Below, piece after piece: positions 1 to 9,984 of a DNA stretch of 64,000 nt. Below the pieces are notes generated by a model, which worked only from the letters and a program-made list of their open reading frames with translations, was not told the DNA's origin and ran no database searches. Numbering within the stretch: position 1 is the stretch's first letter; each line of letters starts with the position of its first letter. The stretch lies in contig NZ_QJJP01000013.1 of assembly GCF_003201565.1 (NCBI RefSeq), positions 1 to 64,000 of the forward strand. Reading direction: 5' to 3'. The position numbers were made by a program, and so were the translations under genes. The stretch comes from Nitrosomonas sp. Nm84 (GTDB lineage: Bacteria > Pseudomonadota > Gammaproteobacteria > Burkholderiales > Nitrosomonadaceae).

Positions 1-107
1 CAAAACCTTACCCAAGATTGATGAAACCGAGGGGGCAAGCATGTGATGAAATCCGTATGCACGGTCACCCAAAAAAGCTTAAGTAAGTGCCATTCAGTCG
101 GTAGCCT

Positions 108-1079
108 CTATTTCATGTACTTGTCAAAGAACCCGATTATTTTCTTCGGATATCTTCCAAAATAATTGTATCCATCCTTAAATCGTCGGGTGGTTCCTTC
201 AATCCAGAGTAGCTCTTTTTCTTTGCTTCCTAAAAGATCGAATGTTTTCTGTGCATCTTCCGGATTCTTCGTCCACGCGTCGTCTTTCACTTGAACCATC
301 AAAACCGGCATTTTTACGCCATGAGCCGATAGTTGCGGTGTCATTTCATCCATCAGGAAAGCTCCAGCTTTCAGCAATTCGAAATCCAGTAAGTCCAGAT
401 ACTGGTCAACGCTTTGTAGTTCAGAAAATGCCCGATAAATGGCTCTCATGGAAACTACCATTGGGCTACACAAGCACGAAACATTCTCGAATAAATCCGG
501 ACGCCTGTTGATCGCCTCGTACTGAGAATTTCCACCCATACATTGGCTGTATAAGCCCACCTTCATTTTGCCCAATCTTGGGTGATTATCGACATATTTC
601 TTTACTCCCACGCAGTCGCGCCATTCGATCTGCCCAATGCCACTTACACCATTATTGGAAGCGCCGCTTCGACCGTGATTCCGGATATCGTACGCAAGCA
701 CGTTATAGCCGGCATCGGTTAGGTGTTTCATCTGAATGACAAAATCAATTTCCACGGCATCATAAGTACTCCACGGCTCTCCGAAGTGCCCCTGAAAACC
801 CGCACGACACATAGGAAGCGCATGATTAAAGATAACCAGCTTGTCGCTTTCACCGCCTTTGGCCGGTATATACCAGCCTTCCAAGGGCACACCGTCTTCG
901 GCAGGAAAGAAAATATCTTCCCATCCTGTCATGCCATAATCATCCGGCGTTTTATGAAGAACGCTTCTAAAAGGCTTCACAACATTGACCATGCCTTTGA
1001 TCTTCGCATAATCCGCATCAGAGATAGTTTTTAACTGCTCCAAAGCGTTGGACATTCTTTCTTCTGACATTCTACCCAC
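108..1079 (-). CDS. alpha/beta hydrolase with a cysteine nucleophile motif
   Basis: A 323-residue alpha/beta-hydrolase-fold protein, probably cytoplasmic because no signal peptide is visible. The fold shows in the strand before FNHALP, the AYDIRNHGRSG segment and the nucleophile elbow GLYSQCMGG, where the usual serine is a cysteine as in dienelactone hydrolases. An acid residue is likely in VKDDAW. The histidine expected near the C-terminus is not obvious: the stretch reads EGTTRRFKDG. The start is GTG at 1079, six bases after AAGGAG; an ATG three codons later has poorer spacing. It lies 23 bases downstream of the flavodoxin-like gene and probably shares its transcript. The substrate is unknown. 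Confidence 0.75.
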   Translation of the reverse strand: MGRMSEERMSNALEQLKTISDADYAKIKGMVNVVKPFRSVLHKTPDDYGMTGWEDIFFPAEDGVPLEGWYIPAKGGESDKLVIFNHALPMCRAGFQGHFGEPWSTYDAVEIDFVIQMKHLTDAGYNVLAYDIRNHGRSGASNNGVSGIGQIEWRDCVGVKKYVDNHPRLGKMKVGLYSQCMGGNSQYEAINRRPDLFENVSCLCSPMVVSMRAIYRAFSELQSVDQYLDLLDFELLKAGAFLMDEMTPQLSAHGVKMPVLMVQVKDDAWTKNPEDAQKTFDLLGSKEKELLWIEGTTRRFKDGYNYFGRYPKKIIGFFDKYMK

Positions 1080-1102
1080 GGGTTTCTCCTTATTATTAGG
1101 GG

Positions 1103-1684
1103 TTAGTTTTCTGCAAATAATGTTGTAACTTCATTCAAAAATTCTTCGGTTGATAGTTGGCTTCCCATGCGCCCACGAATGATTGCCTTATGTTCGAAAG
1201 ATTTGGCATCATGCTTCATGACGAGAGATTTGAATTCATCAATGTAGTTCTGCCCGTAATTGCTGTTGTAAGAGTTGAAAAACACAACATCCTTTCCATC
1301 GAAGCGATTATTTTCTGCAAATTTCCAGATAGAAGGGGAAGGCCGATAGAACCATATCGGTGAACCCAGATAGATTTTGTTGTATTTGGCAAAGTCAATA
1401 GTTTGTGGCGTAATTTCTACTTCATGATCTTGAAAAGACATTGCGGCATTTACTAATCCTGTCACGCCGATCTCATACTTGGGTGCCTCTATATTGATGA
1501 GTTCCGCATCGAACATCTCAGCAATCTTGTTCGCCATGATCGCCGTATTTCCTGAGCGTGAAAAATAAATGACGGCGATATCCGATTGCTTTGATGCCTC
1601 TGATTTTGAAAGCAAGCCGCTGTTTTTATTAAACTGACTTCTTTCTATCGAGGTAATAATTACAGGGGCAATGATTACAGCCAA
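1103..1684 (-). CDS. flavodoxin-like protein, probably membrane-anchored, with disrupted start
   Basis: The 193-residue reading frame contains a flavodoxin-type FMN fold: the phosphate loop YFSRSGNTAIMA at about residues 40-51, then IYLGSPIWFYRPSP. It probably moves electrons with FMN, at the membrane or outside it, because a hydrophobic stretch precedes the domain. The frame opens with a TTG at 1684 inside that hydrophobic stretch, which is an unlikely start. A better start is ATG at 1725, preceded by AAGGA, followed by six A and encoding MKK. One extra A would join it in frame to a normal anchor sequence (SVFYTIISILFLAVIIAP). So the gene may be frameshifted, phase-variable or affected by a base-calling error. 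It is followed by the hydrolase gene. Confidence 0.7.
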   Translation of the reverse strand: MAVIIAPVIITSIERSQFNKNSGLLSKSEASKQSDIAVIYFSRSGNTAIMANKIAEMFDAELINIEAPKYEIGVTGLVNAAMSFQDHEVEITPQTIDFAKYNKIYLGSPIWFYRPSPSIWKFAENNRFDGKDVVFFNSYNSNYGQNYIDEFKSLVMKHDAKSFEHKAIIRGRMGSQLSTEEFLNEVTTLFAEN

Positions 1685-2191
1685 AAATAAGATCGAAATA
1701 ATGGTATAAAAAACACTTTTTTCATTTTTCCTTCAAGTTCCTATTCTTAGGTAAGCTGATGTTGTTTATCCAAACTCTCCTATCATGAGACTCTGAAACT
1801 ATCGCCTAAAATAAAAGTCTCTGAGTTGGAAGAAATGTATTTTTTGTGCAACATTAGGTTAAACTTTATTTCTGAAAGAGAACACTGAAAGTGTAGCTGC
1901 GCAAATAAATATTGTGCAGCTGGCATAAACTTCCTAACTACCCTCTAACGTGAAGCTGCTTATCGTACATGATCTAAATCTGTAGATGTTACTCAGGTGA
2001 GATGATGGATGAAGTGGCGCGTAAGCAGCTTCGGGATTTTCTTGCTGGGTTTGCCGGGCTCGCTCATACTAGTGGCAAGCTAGCGAAGCTAGAATGACTG
2101 GGAGCGCGGGCTGCGAGCAGGTGAAAGAGCAAATGGTCAAGAGCCTGAAGTAATTGCGTTCCGTAATTCAATTTTTTCACGAAGGATTATT
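1685..2191. other. 507-base intergenic region with a frameshifted leader and a small open frame
   Basis: The first 40 bases hold the ATG and poly-A tract belonging to the flavodoxin-like gene. The middle is AT-rich with no recognisable gene. From 2002 a 31-codon open frame on the plus strand (starting MMDEVARKQL) follows an AGGTGA and is richer in GC than its surroundings; it could be a gene remnant. A ten-base inverted pair (AAGCTGCTTA at 1953-1962 and TAAGCAGCTT at 2022-2031) flanks its start. AAGGA before 2192 is the ribosome site of the next gene. Confidence 0.4.
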
Positions 2192-2929
2192 ATGACGAAT
2201 CGAAATATCACACGAAGACAATGCCTACTCGGGGCCTGCGGTTTGGGTTTGGGGGCGGCCTTGAATGTCAAGGCTGAATCGCCTTTAATCAATCAATCAA
2301 TCAATACGGAACCTTATCCACGTAATGCCGATGAAGCATTGAAACGACTGAAAGCGGGTAACCAGCGGTTTATGGACGATAAGCCGTTACATGACCGCCA
2401 GGAATCTTCCTGGCGTAGCCTCCTTGTGGAAACCCAGAAACCGTTTGCCACCATTTTGGGATGCAGCGATTCGCGCGTGCCGCCTGAACTCATTTTTGAT
2501 GTTGGATTTGGCGAGCTCTTCACAGTTCGTGTTGCCGGCAATGTTATTGCGGAAGATGTGATCGGCTCATTGCAATATGCCGTGCGCCACCTCCGTACTT
2601 CATTAGTAGTCGTGTTGGGGCATGAAAAGTGTGGCGCCGTCTCTGCTACCATAGAAGAAATGATCAATCGGCCTACTGAACCTGAACACATCGGATCGCT
2701 GATCCAATTGATTAAGCCTGGTCTAACCAGCCTCAGTATGGAAGCGCACAAGGCGGGAGTGGATAAGGAGGCATTGGTCAGTGCTGCGGTGGAAGCAAAT
2801 GTTCGATGGTCTATGCATCAACTCGTCACGCTACCCGCAGCAGTGAAGGCTATGCGAGAAGGACGGGGGGCAACCCTTATGGGGGGCATTTATGAGCTGG
2901 AGACGGGGCGTGTTCGTTTTCTAAGTTAG
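2192..2929 (+). CDS. Tat-exported beta-class carbonic anhydrase
   Basis: Catalyses the interconversion of CO2 and bicarbonate. The beta-class signature is complete: zinc ligands Cys91 (in CSDSR), His144 and Cys147 (in HEKCGA), with the Asp93/Arg95 dyad. The N-terminus has a twin-arginine signal (TRRQCLLG) followed by a hydrophobic stretch and a likely cleavage after VKA near residue 28, so the enzyme should fold in the cytoplasm and work in the periplasm. The length of 245 residues is normal once the signal is allowed for. It stands alone between the flavodoxin-like pair and the guanidine operon. A periplasmic enzyme could help supply inorganic carbon to an autotroph; that role is inference. 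Confidence 0.9.
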   Translation: MTNRNITRRQCLLGACGLGLGAALNVKAESPLINQSINTEPYPRNADEALKRLKAGNQRFMDDKPLHDRQESSWRSLLVETQKPFATILGCSDSRVPPELIFDVGFGELFTVRVAGNVIAEDVIGSLQYAVRHLRTSLVVVLGHEKCGAVSATIEEMINRPTEPEHIGSLIQLIKPGLTSLSMEAHKAGVDKEALVSAAVEANVRWSMHQLVTLPAAVKAMREGRGATLMGGIYELETGRVRFLS

Positions 2930-2941
2930 GCTCGCCTGTTG

Positions 2942-2965
2942 CCCATCCATTTCCTGATGGATAGG
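2942..2965 (+). terminator. possible terminator after carbonic anhydrase
   Basis: The stem CCCATCCAT pairs with ATGGATAGGG around a six-base loop, with one bulged A, just after the stop codon. There is no clear T run afterwards, so termination is uncertain. Confidence 0.35.
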
Positions 2966-3081
2966 GTTGAGATTCTCCGAAGATAGACGGAACTAATTAA
3001 TTTTAAAACTAACAGTGGATAGGCGAACTGGGCGACCGTGTTGAAAATACTGTGGTGGAAAATAACTCCAATCAGTACTGG

Positions 3082-4902
3082 CTATGGATTATCCAACTGC
3101 CGCAAGTAGTTACGCCATCCACCTAAGTGACTAATATCTTTTGCATTGTTGATGGCATAGTACTCGCACAGAAAACCGAGTACCGTTTCATTATTTGCCA
3201 GGGTTATCGAGCCGATTCCTAAGGGTGCTGGAATACTGGCTACAAAACTACCCAGTTCGCGGACTGGTAACTCCCAGACTTCCACTTCGATGGCAACACC
3301 TTGTTCATTTTTGCTGACTCGAATTAACCCAGGACGCAGTGGCGGATGACCGGGTAGTGCATAAAGCTTGTAATCCGACGAGGTTGTGGTGCTGGTCACC
3401 AATCGGCCATGGCGACTGGTTAACTGTTCATTCAACGGCAAACCGGACAAATGTGCGCCACAGACGGCTATACGTATTTGGCCAGATCGGGATGCGATAG
3501 GGAAGAGAGTACTGGGAGATAGTGCAATACCGGTTGCTCCCAGAGGAAGTGAATAAGCTTGCTGCCAACGATGCGCCAGATGCAGCAGCGGTTCATCCTG
3601 GTGGGCTGGCGCTGCCAGCGTGATGCCAAAAGGTAGTCCGTCACGCTGAAAACCGGCAGGAACGGCGACTGCGGCGTAGTCGAGCAGATTCATGAAATTG
3701 GTGTAATAGCCCAGGTTGGTGTTGAGGCGTATGGGATCCTGCTGCATGGCATGAATGGGGTAGATGGTGCCGGCGGTCGGCGCCAGCAAGCAGTCAACTT
3801 GTGTCCAAACCTGATCTGCTTGTTGTTTGATGCTGCGTAATTGATAGATTCCATTGAAAGCATCCGCAGCGGAGCGCTGTTTCGCGGTTGCAATGATCTC
3901 GCGCACCGGTGCGATAATCTGATCGCCGTGCAGCTCGAAGAAAGATTGGATGGCGGCATAACGTTCCGCCACCCAGGGGCCTTCGTAGAGGAGACGCGCG
4001 GCTTCGAGAAACGGTTCGAAATCTATTTCGATAGCTTCTCCGCCCAGTGCCTGCATGCGGGCTACTGCGTCATTGAACAGCCGCTCACTCTCATGATTAT
4101 CGAAAAATTTCAATTGCTGTTGGCGCGGGATGCCAAAACGAAAATGAGGTGCAGCGCCAAAATCAAAGCCATGTCCTTCTCTTTCCCTGGAATAGATATC
4201 TGCTGTGTCGTAAGCGGCGGAAATGGTCAGGAGGCGTGCCGCATCCGCTGCAGTATGCGCGAAGACGGATACCGTATCGAGGGAACGGCAGGCGGTTACC
4301 ATGCCATGCGCGGAAAGCCAGCCTTTGGTGGGTTTATAGCCAATCAGGTTATTAAAAGCAGCGGGAATCCTGCCGGAACCCGCGGTATCGGTGCCGAGAC
4401 TGAAACATACTTGCCCTTTGGCGACAGCGACCGCCGAACCTGAGCTGGAGCCGCCGGAAATATACTCGGGATTGAATGCATTGCGACACGCACCATACGG
4501 CGATCGTGTGCCATTCAATCCGGTGGCGAACTGATCGAGATTGGTTTTGCCGATGGGAATCGCGCCGGCGTCGATCAATTTTTGCACGACTACGGCACTG
4601 CGCGATGGCGTGTAGGCAAAAGCCGGACAGGCCGCGGTGGTCGGTATGTCCGCCAGATCGATATTATCCTTGATGGCGAAAGGCACGCCATACAGCGGCA
4701 ATGACGTCATGTCTTGCGCTTCCACTTTGCGGGCGTAATCTCGCAACGATTCCAGTGGCAATACGGAAATCCAGACGTGATCGGGATCATTTTGAATATC
4801 GGCATGAATGGCTTCGACCATTTGCGTGGGTGATAGCTCACCGCTGGCGTAGCGTCGCAGTAAAGAGGGCATATCGCCCAACGGGAGAAACTTGTGCATC
4901 AT
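3082..4902 (-). CDS. atzF: allophanate hydrolase
   Basis: Hydrolyses allophanate to two ammonia and two CO2, the last step of the guanidine (or urea) carboxylase route. The N-terminal amidase-signature domain has the Ser-cisSer-Lys triad: Lys78, the GGSSSGS loop at 150-156, and Ser176 in TAGSGR. A C-terminal allophanate-hydrolase domain follows from about residue 460. The start is taken at the ATG at 4902, which overlaps the stop of the carboxylase gene as ATGA; a longer frame to 4965 would lie inside the carboxylase. At 606 residues it has the usual length. It is the last gene of the riboswitch operon and is probably translationally coupled to the carboxylase. Confidence 0.93.
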   Translation of the reverse strand: MMHKFLPLGDMPSLLRRYASGELSPTQMVEAIHADIQNDPDHVWISVLPLESLRDYARKVEAQDMTSLPLYGVPFAIKDNIDLADIPTTAACPAFAYTPSRSAVVVQKLIDAGAIPIGKTNLDQFATGLNGTRSPYGACRNAFNPEYISGGSSSGSAVAVAKGQVCFSLGTDTAGSGRIPAAFNNLIGYKPTKGWLSAHGMVTACRSLDTVSVFAHTAADAARLLTISAAYDTADIYSREREGHGFDFGAAPHFRFGIPRQQQLKFFDNHESERLFNDAVARMQALGGEAIEIDFEPFLEAARLLYEGPWVAERYAAIQSFFELHGDQIIAPVREIIATAKQRSAADAFNGIYQLRSIKQQADQVWTQVDCLLAPTAGTIYPIHAMQQDPIRLNTNLGYYTNFMNLLDYAAVAVPAGFQRDGLPFGITLAAPAHQDEPLLHLAHRWQQAYSLPLGATGIALSPSTLFPIASRSGQIRIAVCGAHLSGLPLNEQLTSRHGRLVTSTTTSSDYKLYALPGHPPLRPGLIRVSKNEQGVAIEVEVWELPVRELGSFVASIPAPLGIGSITLANNETVLGFLCEYYAINNAKDISHLGGWRNYLRQLDNP

Positions 4903-7900
4903 GACGGGTTTTCCTGAACGATGAACAGCACTTGCCCGGCGGAGACATATCCACCTTGCTTGCAAAATAGCTGCCGCAACGTGCCGGTAACGGGAGAATC
5001 CACCGGAAATTCCATTTTCATCGACTCGATCATGACCACTGGTTTGCCTGCTTCCACCTGCTCACCTTCTTTGACCAGCAGCTTCCACACGGTGCCGGTT
5101 ACTTGTGAGCTGATGGCTTGCGCACCTTCTGGCAAATCCAGTTCGCTTTGTGGATCCGCTTCATCGAGTGTATCTTCACTGACATACTGCGCTTGACCAT
5201 TGGCTTCCCAACGTTGCCGTTCGGCTTCAAATGCAGCTTGTTGCCGGGTTTTGAATGTGCTGATGCTGGCGGCATGTTGTTGCAGGAAGGCATGGTATTG
5301 CTTCAGACTCAGCGTCGTTTCTTCTGTGCGTAGTTTGAAGTGCCCGCTGATAAAATCCTTACGCAGTTCGAGCAGTTCACTCTCGCTGACCGGATAGAAA
5401 CGAATTTGATCAAAGAAGCGCAATAACCACGGTTGACCATCCTTGAAATCGACGGTCTGGCGATAACGATTCCACATTTGCACGGTACGTCCGACGAACT
5501 GATAGCCACCCGGACCTTCCATGCCGTATACGCATAAATAGGCGCCACCGATACCGACGGCATTTTCGGGTGTCCAAGTGCGCGCCGGGTTGTATTTGGT
5601 GGTGACCAGACGATGGCGCGGATCCAGCGGGGTTGCTACGGGCGCACCCAAGTAGACATCGCCGAGTCCCATCACCAGATAACTGGCTGCAAATACGATA
5701 TGCTGAACCTCCTCAATGTCTTCCAGCCCGTTAATGCGGCGGATAAATTCAATGTTGCTTGGGCACCAGGGCGCGTCGCTGCGTACCGATTGCATGTATT
5801 TTTCGATGGCGAGTCGCGTGGCCGCATCATCCCAGGATAAAGGCAAGTGGATGATGCGAGACGGTACTTCCATGTCATCAATCGATGGCAATTGGCTTTC
5901 GCCCGCGATCAGAAGCGTCAGTAATTTTTCGCGTGCCAGCTGGCTTGAGTCAAAATGAATCTGCAATGAGCGTATGCCAGGAGTCAGATCCAATATGCCG
6001 CAAAGCTCACCGCTATCGATGCGTTGTTGCAGCCACGTCATCAGTGCATGCGCACGAAAGCGCAGATTCAGATCGAGTACCGCCGATCCATATTCGATCA
6101 ACAGGTATTTATCGCCGGATTGGCGATAAGTGACTTGCACTTGTGCTGTGCTCTCTGGAATGTAGTGCAGGATCGGGCTACCTGGTTTTTCGGATCGAAC
6201 AATCGGCGGCAAGCTTGCATCCGCATGAAGATGCTGAATCAGTTGGTTTTGCTGTTGTTCCAACGCCAGCGCTTGTTCCATCGATATCGGATAAAAATGG
6301 ATGCTGTCACCGGGTTTGAGTTGCCCGGTTTTCCACAGTTCCGCTTGAACGATAGTGACCGGGCAAACGAAACCACCCAGGCTGGGGCCGTCAGGGCCCA
6401 GGATAATCGGCATATCGCCGGTAAAATCGACTGCGCCGATGGCATAGGCATTGTCGTGAATATTGGAGGGATGCAAGCCGGCTTCGCCACCATCGCTACG
6501 CGCCCACTGCGGCTTCGGACCGATCAGACGCACGCCGGTACGGCTGGAGTTATGATGCACCTTCCATTCGGCGGCAAAGAATTGTTCAATATCCGCTTCG
6601 GTAAAAAAATCCGGTGCGCCGTGAGGGCCATACAATACGGCAATTTCCCAGCGATTGGTATAAAGCGGAGCCCATTCCTGCGGCAAATGCTGTGGTGTTG
6701 GCTGGGAAGACGGTAGTGGTTGCACATGCAAGACATCGCCGACACGCAGCGTGCGTCCGGCATGGCCGCCAAATTGGCCGAGTGTAAAGGTGGATTTGCT
6801 ACCGAGATAATCGGGTACCTGAAAACCACCGTGCACGGCCAGATACACCCGGCTGCCGGCTTGCTGGATTTTGCCAAACTGTACGAGTGCACCGGCTTTG
6901 ATGGCATAGGATTGCCATAGTGACAGTGGTTCGCCATCCAGCGATACATCGATAGGCGCGCCACAGATAGCGATCATACTGTCGCAATTAAAACGCAGTG
7001 TCGGGCCTGCCAGTGTGATTTCCAGTCCGGCGCTATCTTCGGGATTGTTGACCAACCGGTTAGCAAAGCGGAAAGCCAGGCTATCCATTGGTCCAGAAGG
7101 TGGAACGCCGACATTCCAGTAACCGATCCGTCCGGGATAATCCTGTACCATGGTTTGCACGCCGGCATTCAGAACATCGATACTGTGCGGCTGATAATGG
7201 AAGCCATTGAGGAATTGCGTGGTCGATTGTCCGTTACGGAACACCGTGCTTTGCAGAATCTGTTTGAGATAAGCCAGATTGGTTTCAATCCCATACAATG
7301 CGGTGTCATCCAATGCTGTCAACAGCTTGGCGATGGCGGTTTCCCGCTCTGGTGCGTGCACGATGATCTTGGCCAGCATCGGGTCATAAAACGCGGAAAC
7401 TTCGATGCCGCGCTCAACCCAGGTTTCAACACGCGCAGCGGCAGAGAATTCCGCTGCGGTGAGTGTGCCGCTGGAGGGTTGAAAATCTTTTGCAGGATTC
7501 TCGGCATAAACTCGCACCTGAATGGACGCGCCTCTGGGTTTGATCGTGAAAGAATCTAGCGAAGGCAGATCGCCAGCCGCTTGCCGCACCATCCATTCCA
7601 CCAGGTCAATGCCGGTGGCTTCCTCCGTTATGCCATGCTCTACCTGTAAGCGGGTGTTGACCTCAAGAAAATAGAATTGGCCATTGGCATCATCAAAAAT
7701 ATATTCAACCGTACCGGCGGATTGATAATTGACAGCTTTGCCAAGGCGTACTGCAGTGTCCAGCAATGCTTGACGCAGATGCGGTGCTAGGTTGGGAGCG
7801 GGTGTTTCTTCGATGACTTTCTGGTTACGCCGCTGCATGGAACAATCACGCTCACCCAGTGCGACGACCTGGCCTTTGCCGTCACCGAAAATCTGTACTT

Positions 7901-8525
7901 CGATATGGCGCGCCCGGTCGACAAATTTTTCCAAGAATAAACCGGCATCCTTGAAATTGTTTTGTGCCAACGTTTTGACCGATTCGTAGGCACCGACCAA
8001 TTCATCCTGATTCCAGCACAAACGCATGCCGATGCCACCGCCGCCGGCGGTGCTTTTCAGCATCACGGGATAGCCGATATGTTTGGCCTGATGGCAAGCG
8101 GCCTCAAGGTTTTCCAGCAAACCGGTTCCCGGCAGCAAAGGCACCTGATTCTCCAGTGCCAAGGCGCGTGCTGTGTGTTTTAAACCAAACGCGCGCATTT
8201 GTTGTGGTGTAGGGCCGATAAAACAGATGCCATGCGCAGCGCATTGTTCAGCAAAATCGGCTTTCTCGCTGAGGAAACCATAGCCGGGATGAATGGCTTG
8301 CGCACCGCTTTGCTGTGCTACCTCCAGGATTTTATCGGTGCGCAAATAGCTTTCCGCAGCGAGTCCACTGCCAATGCAGTAGGCCTCATCGGCTTCGATG
8401 ACATGCCGTGATAATGCATCGGCTTCGGTATAAACGGCGACACTTTTGACATGCATGCGGCGCAGGGTGCGGATAATCCGGCAAGCAATGGCACCGCGAT
8501 TGGCAATCAAGACTTTATCGAACAT
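4899..8525 (-). CDS. biotin-dependent urea/guanidine carboxylase
   Basis: ATP-dependent carboxylase of 1208 residues. Residues 1-450 form a biotin carboxylase domain (ATP-grasp loop [26 protein letters not shown]). Then come the KipA- and KipI-like carboxyltransferase domains (about 465-1010) and a C-terminal biotinyl domain with the modified lysine in ESMKMEF (Lys1170). Proteins of this form were long called urea carboxylase. Members in operons with two DUF1989 proteins and a guanidine-I riboswitch have been shown to carboxylate guanidine, so guanidine is the likely substrate here. This is inferred from context, not from the active site. It lies between the second DUF1989 gene (44-base gap) and atzF (ATGA overlap). 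Confidence 0.93.
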   Translation of the reverse strand: MFDKVLIANRGAIACRIIRTLRRMHVKSVAVYTEADALSRHVIEADEAYCIGSGLAAESYLRTDKILEVAQQSGAQAIHPGYGFLSEKADFAEQCAAHGICFIGPTPQQMRAFGLKHTARALALENQVPLLPGTGLLENLEAACHQAKHIGYPVMLKSTAGGGGIGMRLCWNQDELVGAYESVKTLAQNNFKDAGLFLEKFVDRARHIEVQIFGDGKGQVVALGERDCSMQRRNQKVIEETPAPNLAPHLRQALLDTAVRLGKAVNYQSAGTVEYIFDDANGQFYFLEVNTRLQVEHGITEEATGIDLVEWMVRQAAGDLPSLDSFTIKPRGASIQVRVYAENPAKDFQPSSGTLTAAEFSAAARVETWVERGIEVSAFYDPMLAKIIVHAPERETAIAKLLTALDDTALYGIETNLAYLKQILQSTVFRNGQSTTQFLNGFHYQPHSIDVLNAGVQTMVQDYPGRIGYWNVGVPPSGPMDSLAFRFANRLVNNPEDSAGLEITLAGPTLRFNCDSMIAICGAPIDVSLDGEPLSLWQSYAIKAGALVQFGKIQQAGSRVYLAVHGGFQVPDYLGSKSTFTLGQFGGHAGRTLRVGDVLHVQPLPSSQPTPQHLPQEWAPLYTNRWEIAVLYGPHGAPDFFTEADIEQFFAAEWKVHHNSSRTGVRLIGPKPQWARSDGGEAGLHPSNIHDNAYAIGAVDFTGDMPIILGPDGPSLGGFVCPVTIVQAELWKTGQLKPGDSIHFYPISMEQALALEQQQNQLIQHLHADASLPPIVRSEKPGSPILHYIPESTAQVQVTYRQSGDKYLLIEYGSAVLDLNLRFRAHALMTWLQQRIDSGELCGILDLTPGIRSLQIHFDSSQLAREKLLTLLIAGESQLPSIDDMEVPSRIIHLPLSWDDAATRLAIEKYMQSVRSDAPWCPSNIEFIRRINGLEDIEEVQHIVFAASYLVMGLGDVYLGAPVATPLDPRHRLVTTKYNPARTWTPENAVGIGGAYLCVYGMEGPGGYQFVGRTVQMWNRYRQTVDFKDGQPWLLRFFDQIRFYPVSESELLELRKDFISGHFKLRTEETTLSLKQYHAFLQQHAASISTFKTRQQAAFEAERQRWEANGQAQYVSEDTLDEADPQSELDLPEGAQAISSQVTGTVWKLLVKEGEQVEAGKPVVMIESMKMEFPVDSPVTGTLRQLFCKQGGYVSAGQVLFIVQENPS

Positions 8526-8569
8526 AGCGTTATCCTTTTTCTTGATGAATCATCAACTGGATTTATCGG

Positions 8570-9235
8570 TTACTGGGAATCCCAGATCAATAACCGGATT
8601 GGTGTCGGATTATAGGCATTGCACGGATTGTTGAGTTGCGGACAATTCGAGATCAATACCAGTACATCCATTTCAGCCTGCATTTCGACATATTTGCCTG
8701 GTGCCGAAACGCCATCGACAAATTCCAATCCGCCTGCTTCGGTGACAGGGACATTCATGAAAAAATTGATGTTGCTGGGTATGTCGCGCTTACTCATGTT
8801 CAGTTGTTCACAAGCTGTTTCATGCGCCAGCGCATGCAGAAAATTATCCCGGCAACTGTGCATCGGGTATTTTTCCAACGCATAGCGTACCGTGTTGCTT
8901 TCCGCCGCACAGGCACCACCCAATGTATCATGCCGCCCACAGGTATCGGCTACGATTGTGAGCATGGTATTGCCAAAATTGGAGCAAAGTTTGCTACCAG
9001 TGGTCAGATACAGCTTATTCTGAGTGCGAATGGTATCGGTGGCGCTATAGCGTTCCAAGGCGTGACCGGCATTGAAAAACAATGTGTCGACGGCTTGATT
9101 GCCTTCCAGGTCAACGATACGGAAAATTTGTCCTTGCTTGACGATGCCGACCCAGGGCTCGCCGGCTGCACAAATTTCATCGACTACGGCAAGATCCGGA
9201 TTGAGTTTGCTGGCTATCATAGTTTGCGTGCTCAT
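8570..9235 (-). CDS. DUF1989 protein, carboxyguanidine deiminase subunit (UAAP2 type)
   Basis: A 221-residue protein of the DUF1989 family, historically annotated as urea amidolyase associated protein 2. Paired DUF1989 proteins have been shown to form a carboxyguanidine deiminase that releases ammonia and gives allophanate. Conserved family features visible are [10 protein letters not shown] near residue 50, [12 protein letters not shown] near 110 and [10 protein letters not shown] near 155. It overlaps the upstream DUF1989 gene by four bases (ATGA), which fits equal production of two subunits, and has GGAGGT five bases before its start. The two DUF1989 proteins here share motifs but are clearly different in sequence. 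Confidence 0.9.
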   Translation of the reverse strand: MSTQTMIASKLNPDLAVVDEICAAGEPWVGIVKQGQIFRIVDLEGNQAVDTLFFNAGHALERYSATDTIRTQNKLYLTTGSKLCSNFGNTMLTIVADTCGRHDTLGGACAAESNTVRYALEKYPMHSCRDNFLHALAHETACEQLNMSKRDIPSNINFFMNVPVTEAGGLEFVDGVSAPGKYVEMQAEMDVLVLISNCPQLNNPCNAYNPTPIRLLIWDSQ

Positions 9236-9960
9236 TGCGCACCTCCACAGGGGTGATAGAACCGGTGAGTATTGTGTAACCCTCTAACATTTTCGGCGAT
9301 CTGCTGGCATGTTGAAATTGCTGCATCGGGTGTCACAAATGCCGATAGATCAACGGCGCCGGGCTGGTAAGTTGGTTTTGTATCCAGCGGGTGCGGGGCA
9401 GCCGAGAGTATGACCAAGGTATCCATTTCAAAACTCAGATCAATATAATCACCTGCCTGGCTGTTACCGGCATGAAATGTTAGCTCGCCATCAGCATCGG
9501 CAGTGACTTTGCTGAAGAAATTAATGTTGGGCACAACGTCGCGCATGCCTAATCCCCACTTGCCCAATTCGATCAGCATGCCATCCAGGCCGCTGCGGAA
9601 CATGTGATTGCGATGTTCTTGATAGCGTGCAATGCCATATCTTTGTTGTATTGATTTCGCGTCACTCAATCCGCAAACGGTATCGTTCCAGCCAGCAGTA
9701 TCCGCCGTAATGCAGCAGAAAATCCGCCCCATATCCGAATGACAGGCATGCCCTTGGGTCAGGCGGAAGGTGTGCTGCGATTTTAGTGTATCTGCCATAT
9801 TATAGCGTTCGAGCTTTTCTTCCTGATTAAAGAACAATACTGCCGCATTTGCACCACCACTTACGTCCGTCAGACGTAACGTGGCACCGCGACGCATGAT
9901 GCCGGACCAGTGGCATCCGCCGGGTATGGATTGTTTCCAGATGATATTTTGTTGATTCAT
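9232..9960 (-). CDS. DUF1989 protein, carboxyguanidine deiminase subunit (UAAP1 type)
   Basis: A 242-residue DUF1989 family protein, historically called urea amidolyase associated protein 1 and now understood as one subunit of carboxyguanidine deiminase. It shares with its partner the [17 protein letters not shown] segment, a cysteine-containing [12 protein letters not shown] region and the [12 protein letters not shown] motif. AAGGAG lies eight bases before the ATG. It sits 24 bases after the permease gene and overlaps the second DUF1989 gene. Cytoplasmic, with no signal peptide. Assignment of activity rests on family and operon context. Confidence 0.9.
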   Translation of the reverse strand: MNQQNIIWKQSIPGGCHWSGIMRRGATLRLTDVSGGANAAVLFFNQEEKLERYNMADTLKSQHTFRLTQGHACHSDMGRIFCCITADTAGWNDTVCGLSDAKSIQQRYGIARYQEHRNHMFRSGLDGMLIELGKWGLGMRDVVPNINFFSKVTADADGELTFHAGNSQAGDYIDLSFEMDTLVILSAAPHPLDTKPTYQPGAVDLSAFVTPDAAISTCQQIAENVRGLHNTHRFYHPCGGAQ

Positions 9961-9984
9961 GATGGACTCCTTGTCAAAGCAATT

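Noticed and set aside
1-107. A stretch with GCATGTGATGAAATCCGTATGC and ACGGTC resembling part of a group II intron
   Set aside because: The similarity is short and loose, no reverse transcriptase or domain V is in the window, and the edge cuts any larger context.
6024-6716. A 230-codon plus-strand frame inside the carboxylase gene
   Set aside because: It is a shadow of the codon pattern of a real 1208-residue protein on the other strand.
4899-8525. Naming the operon a urea-degrading (urea amidolyase) system
   Set aside because: The guanidine-I riboswitch and the paired DUF1989 genes point to guanidine; urea is kept only as an alternative substrate.
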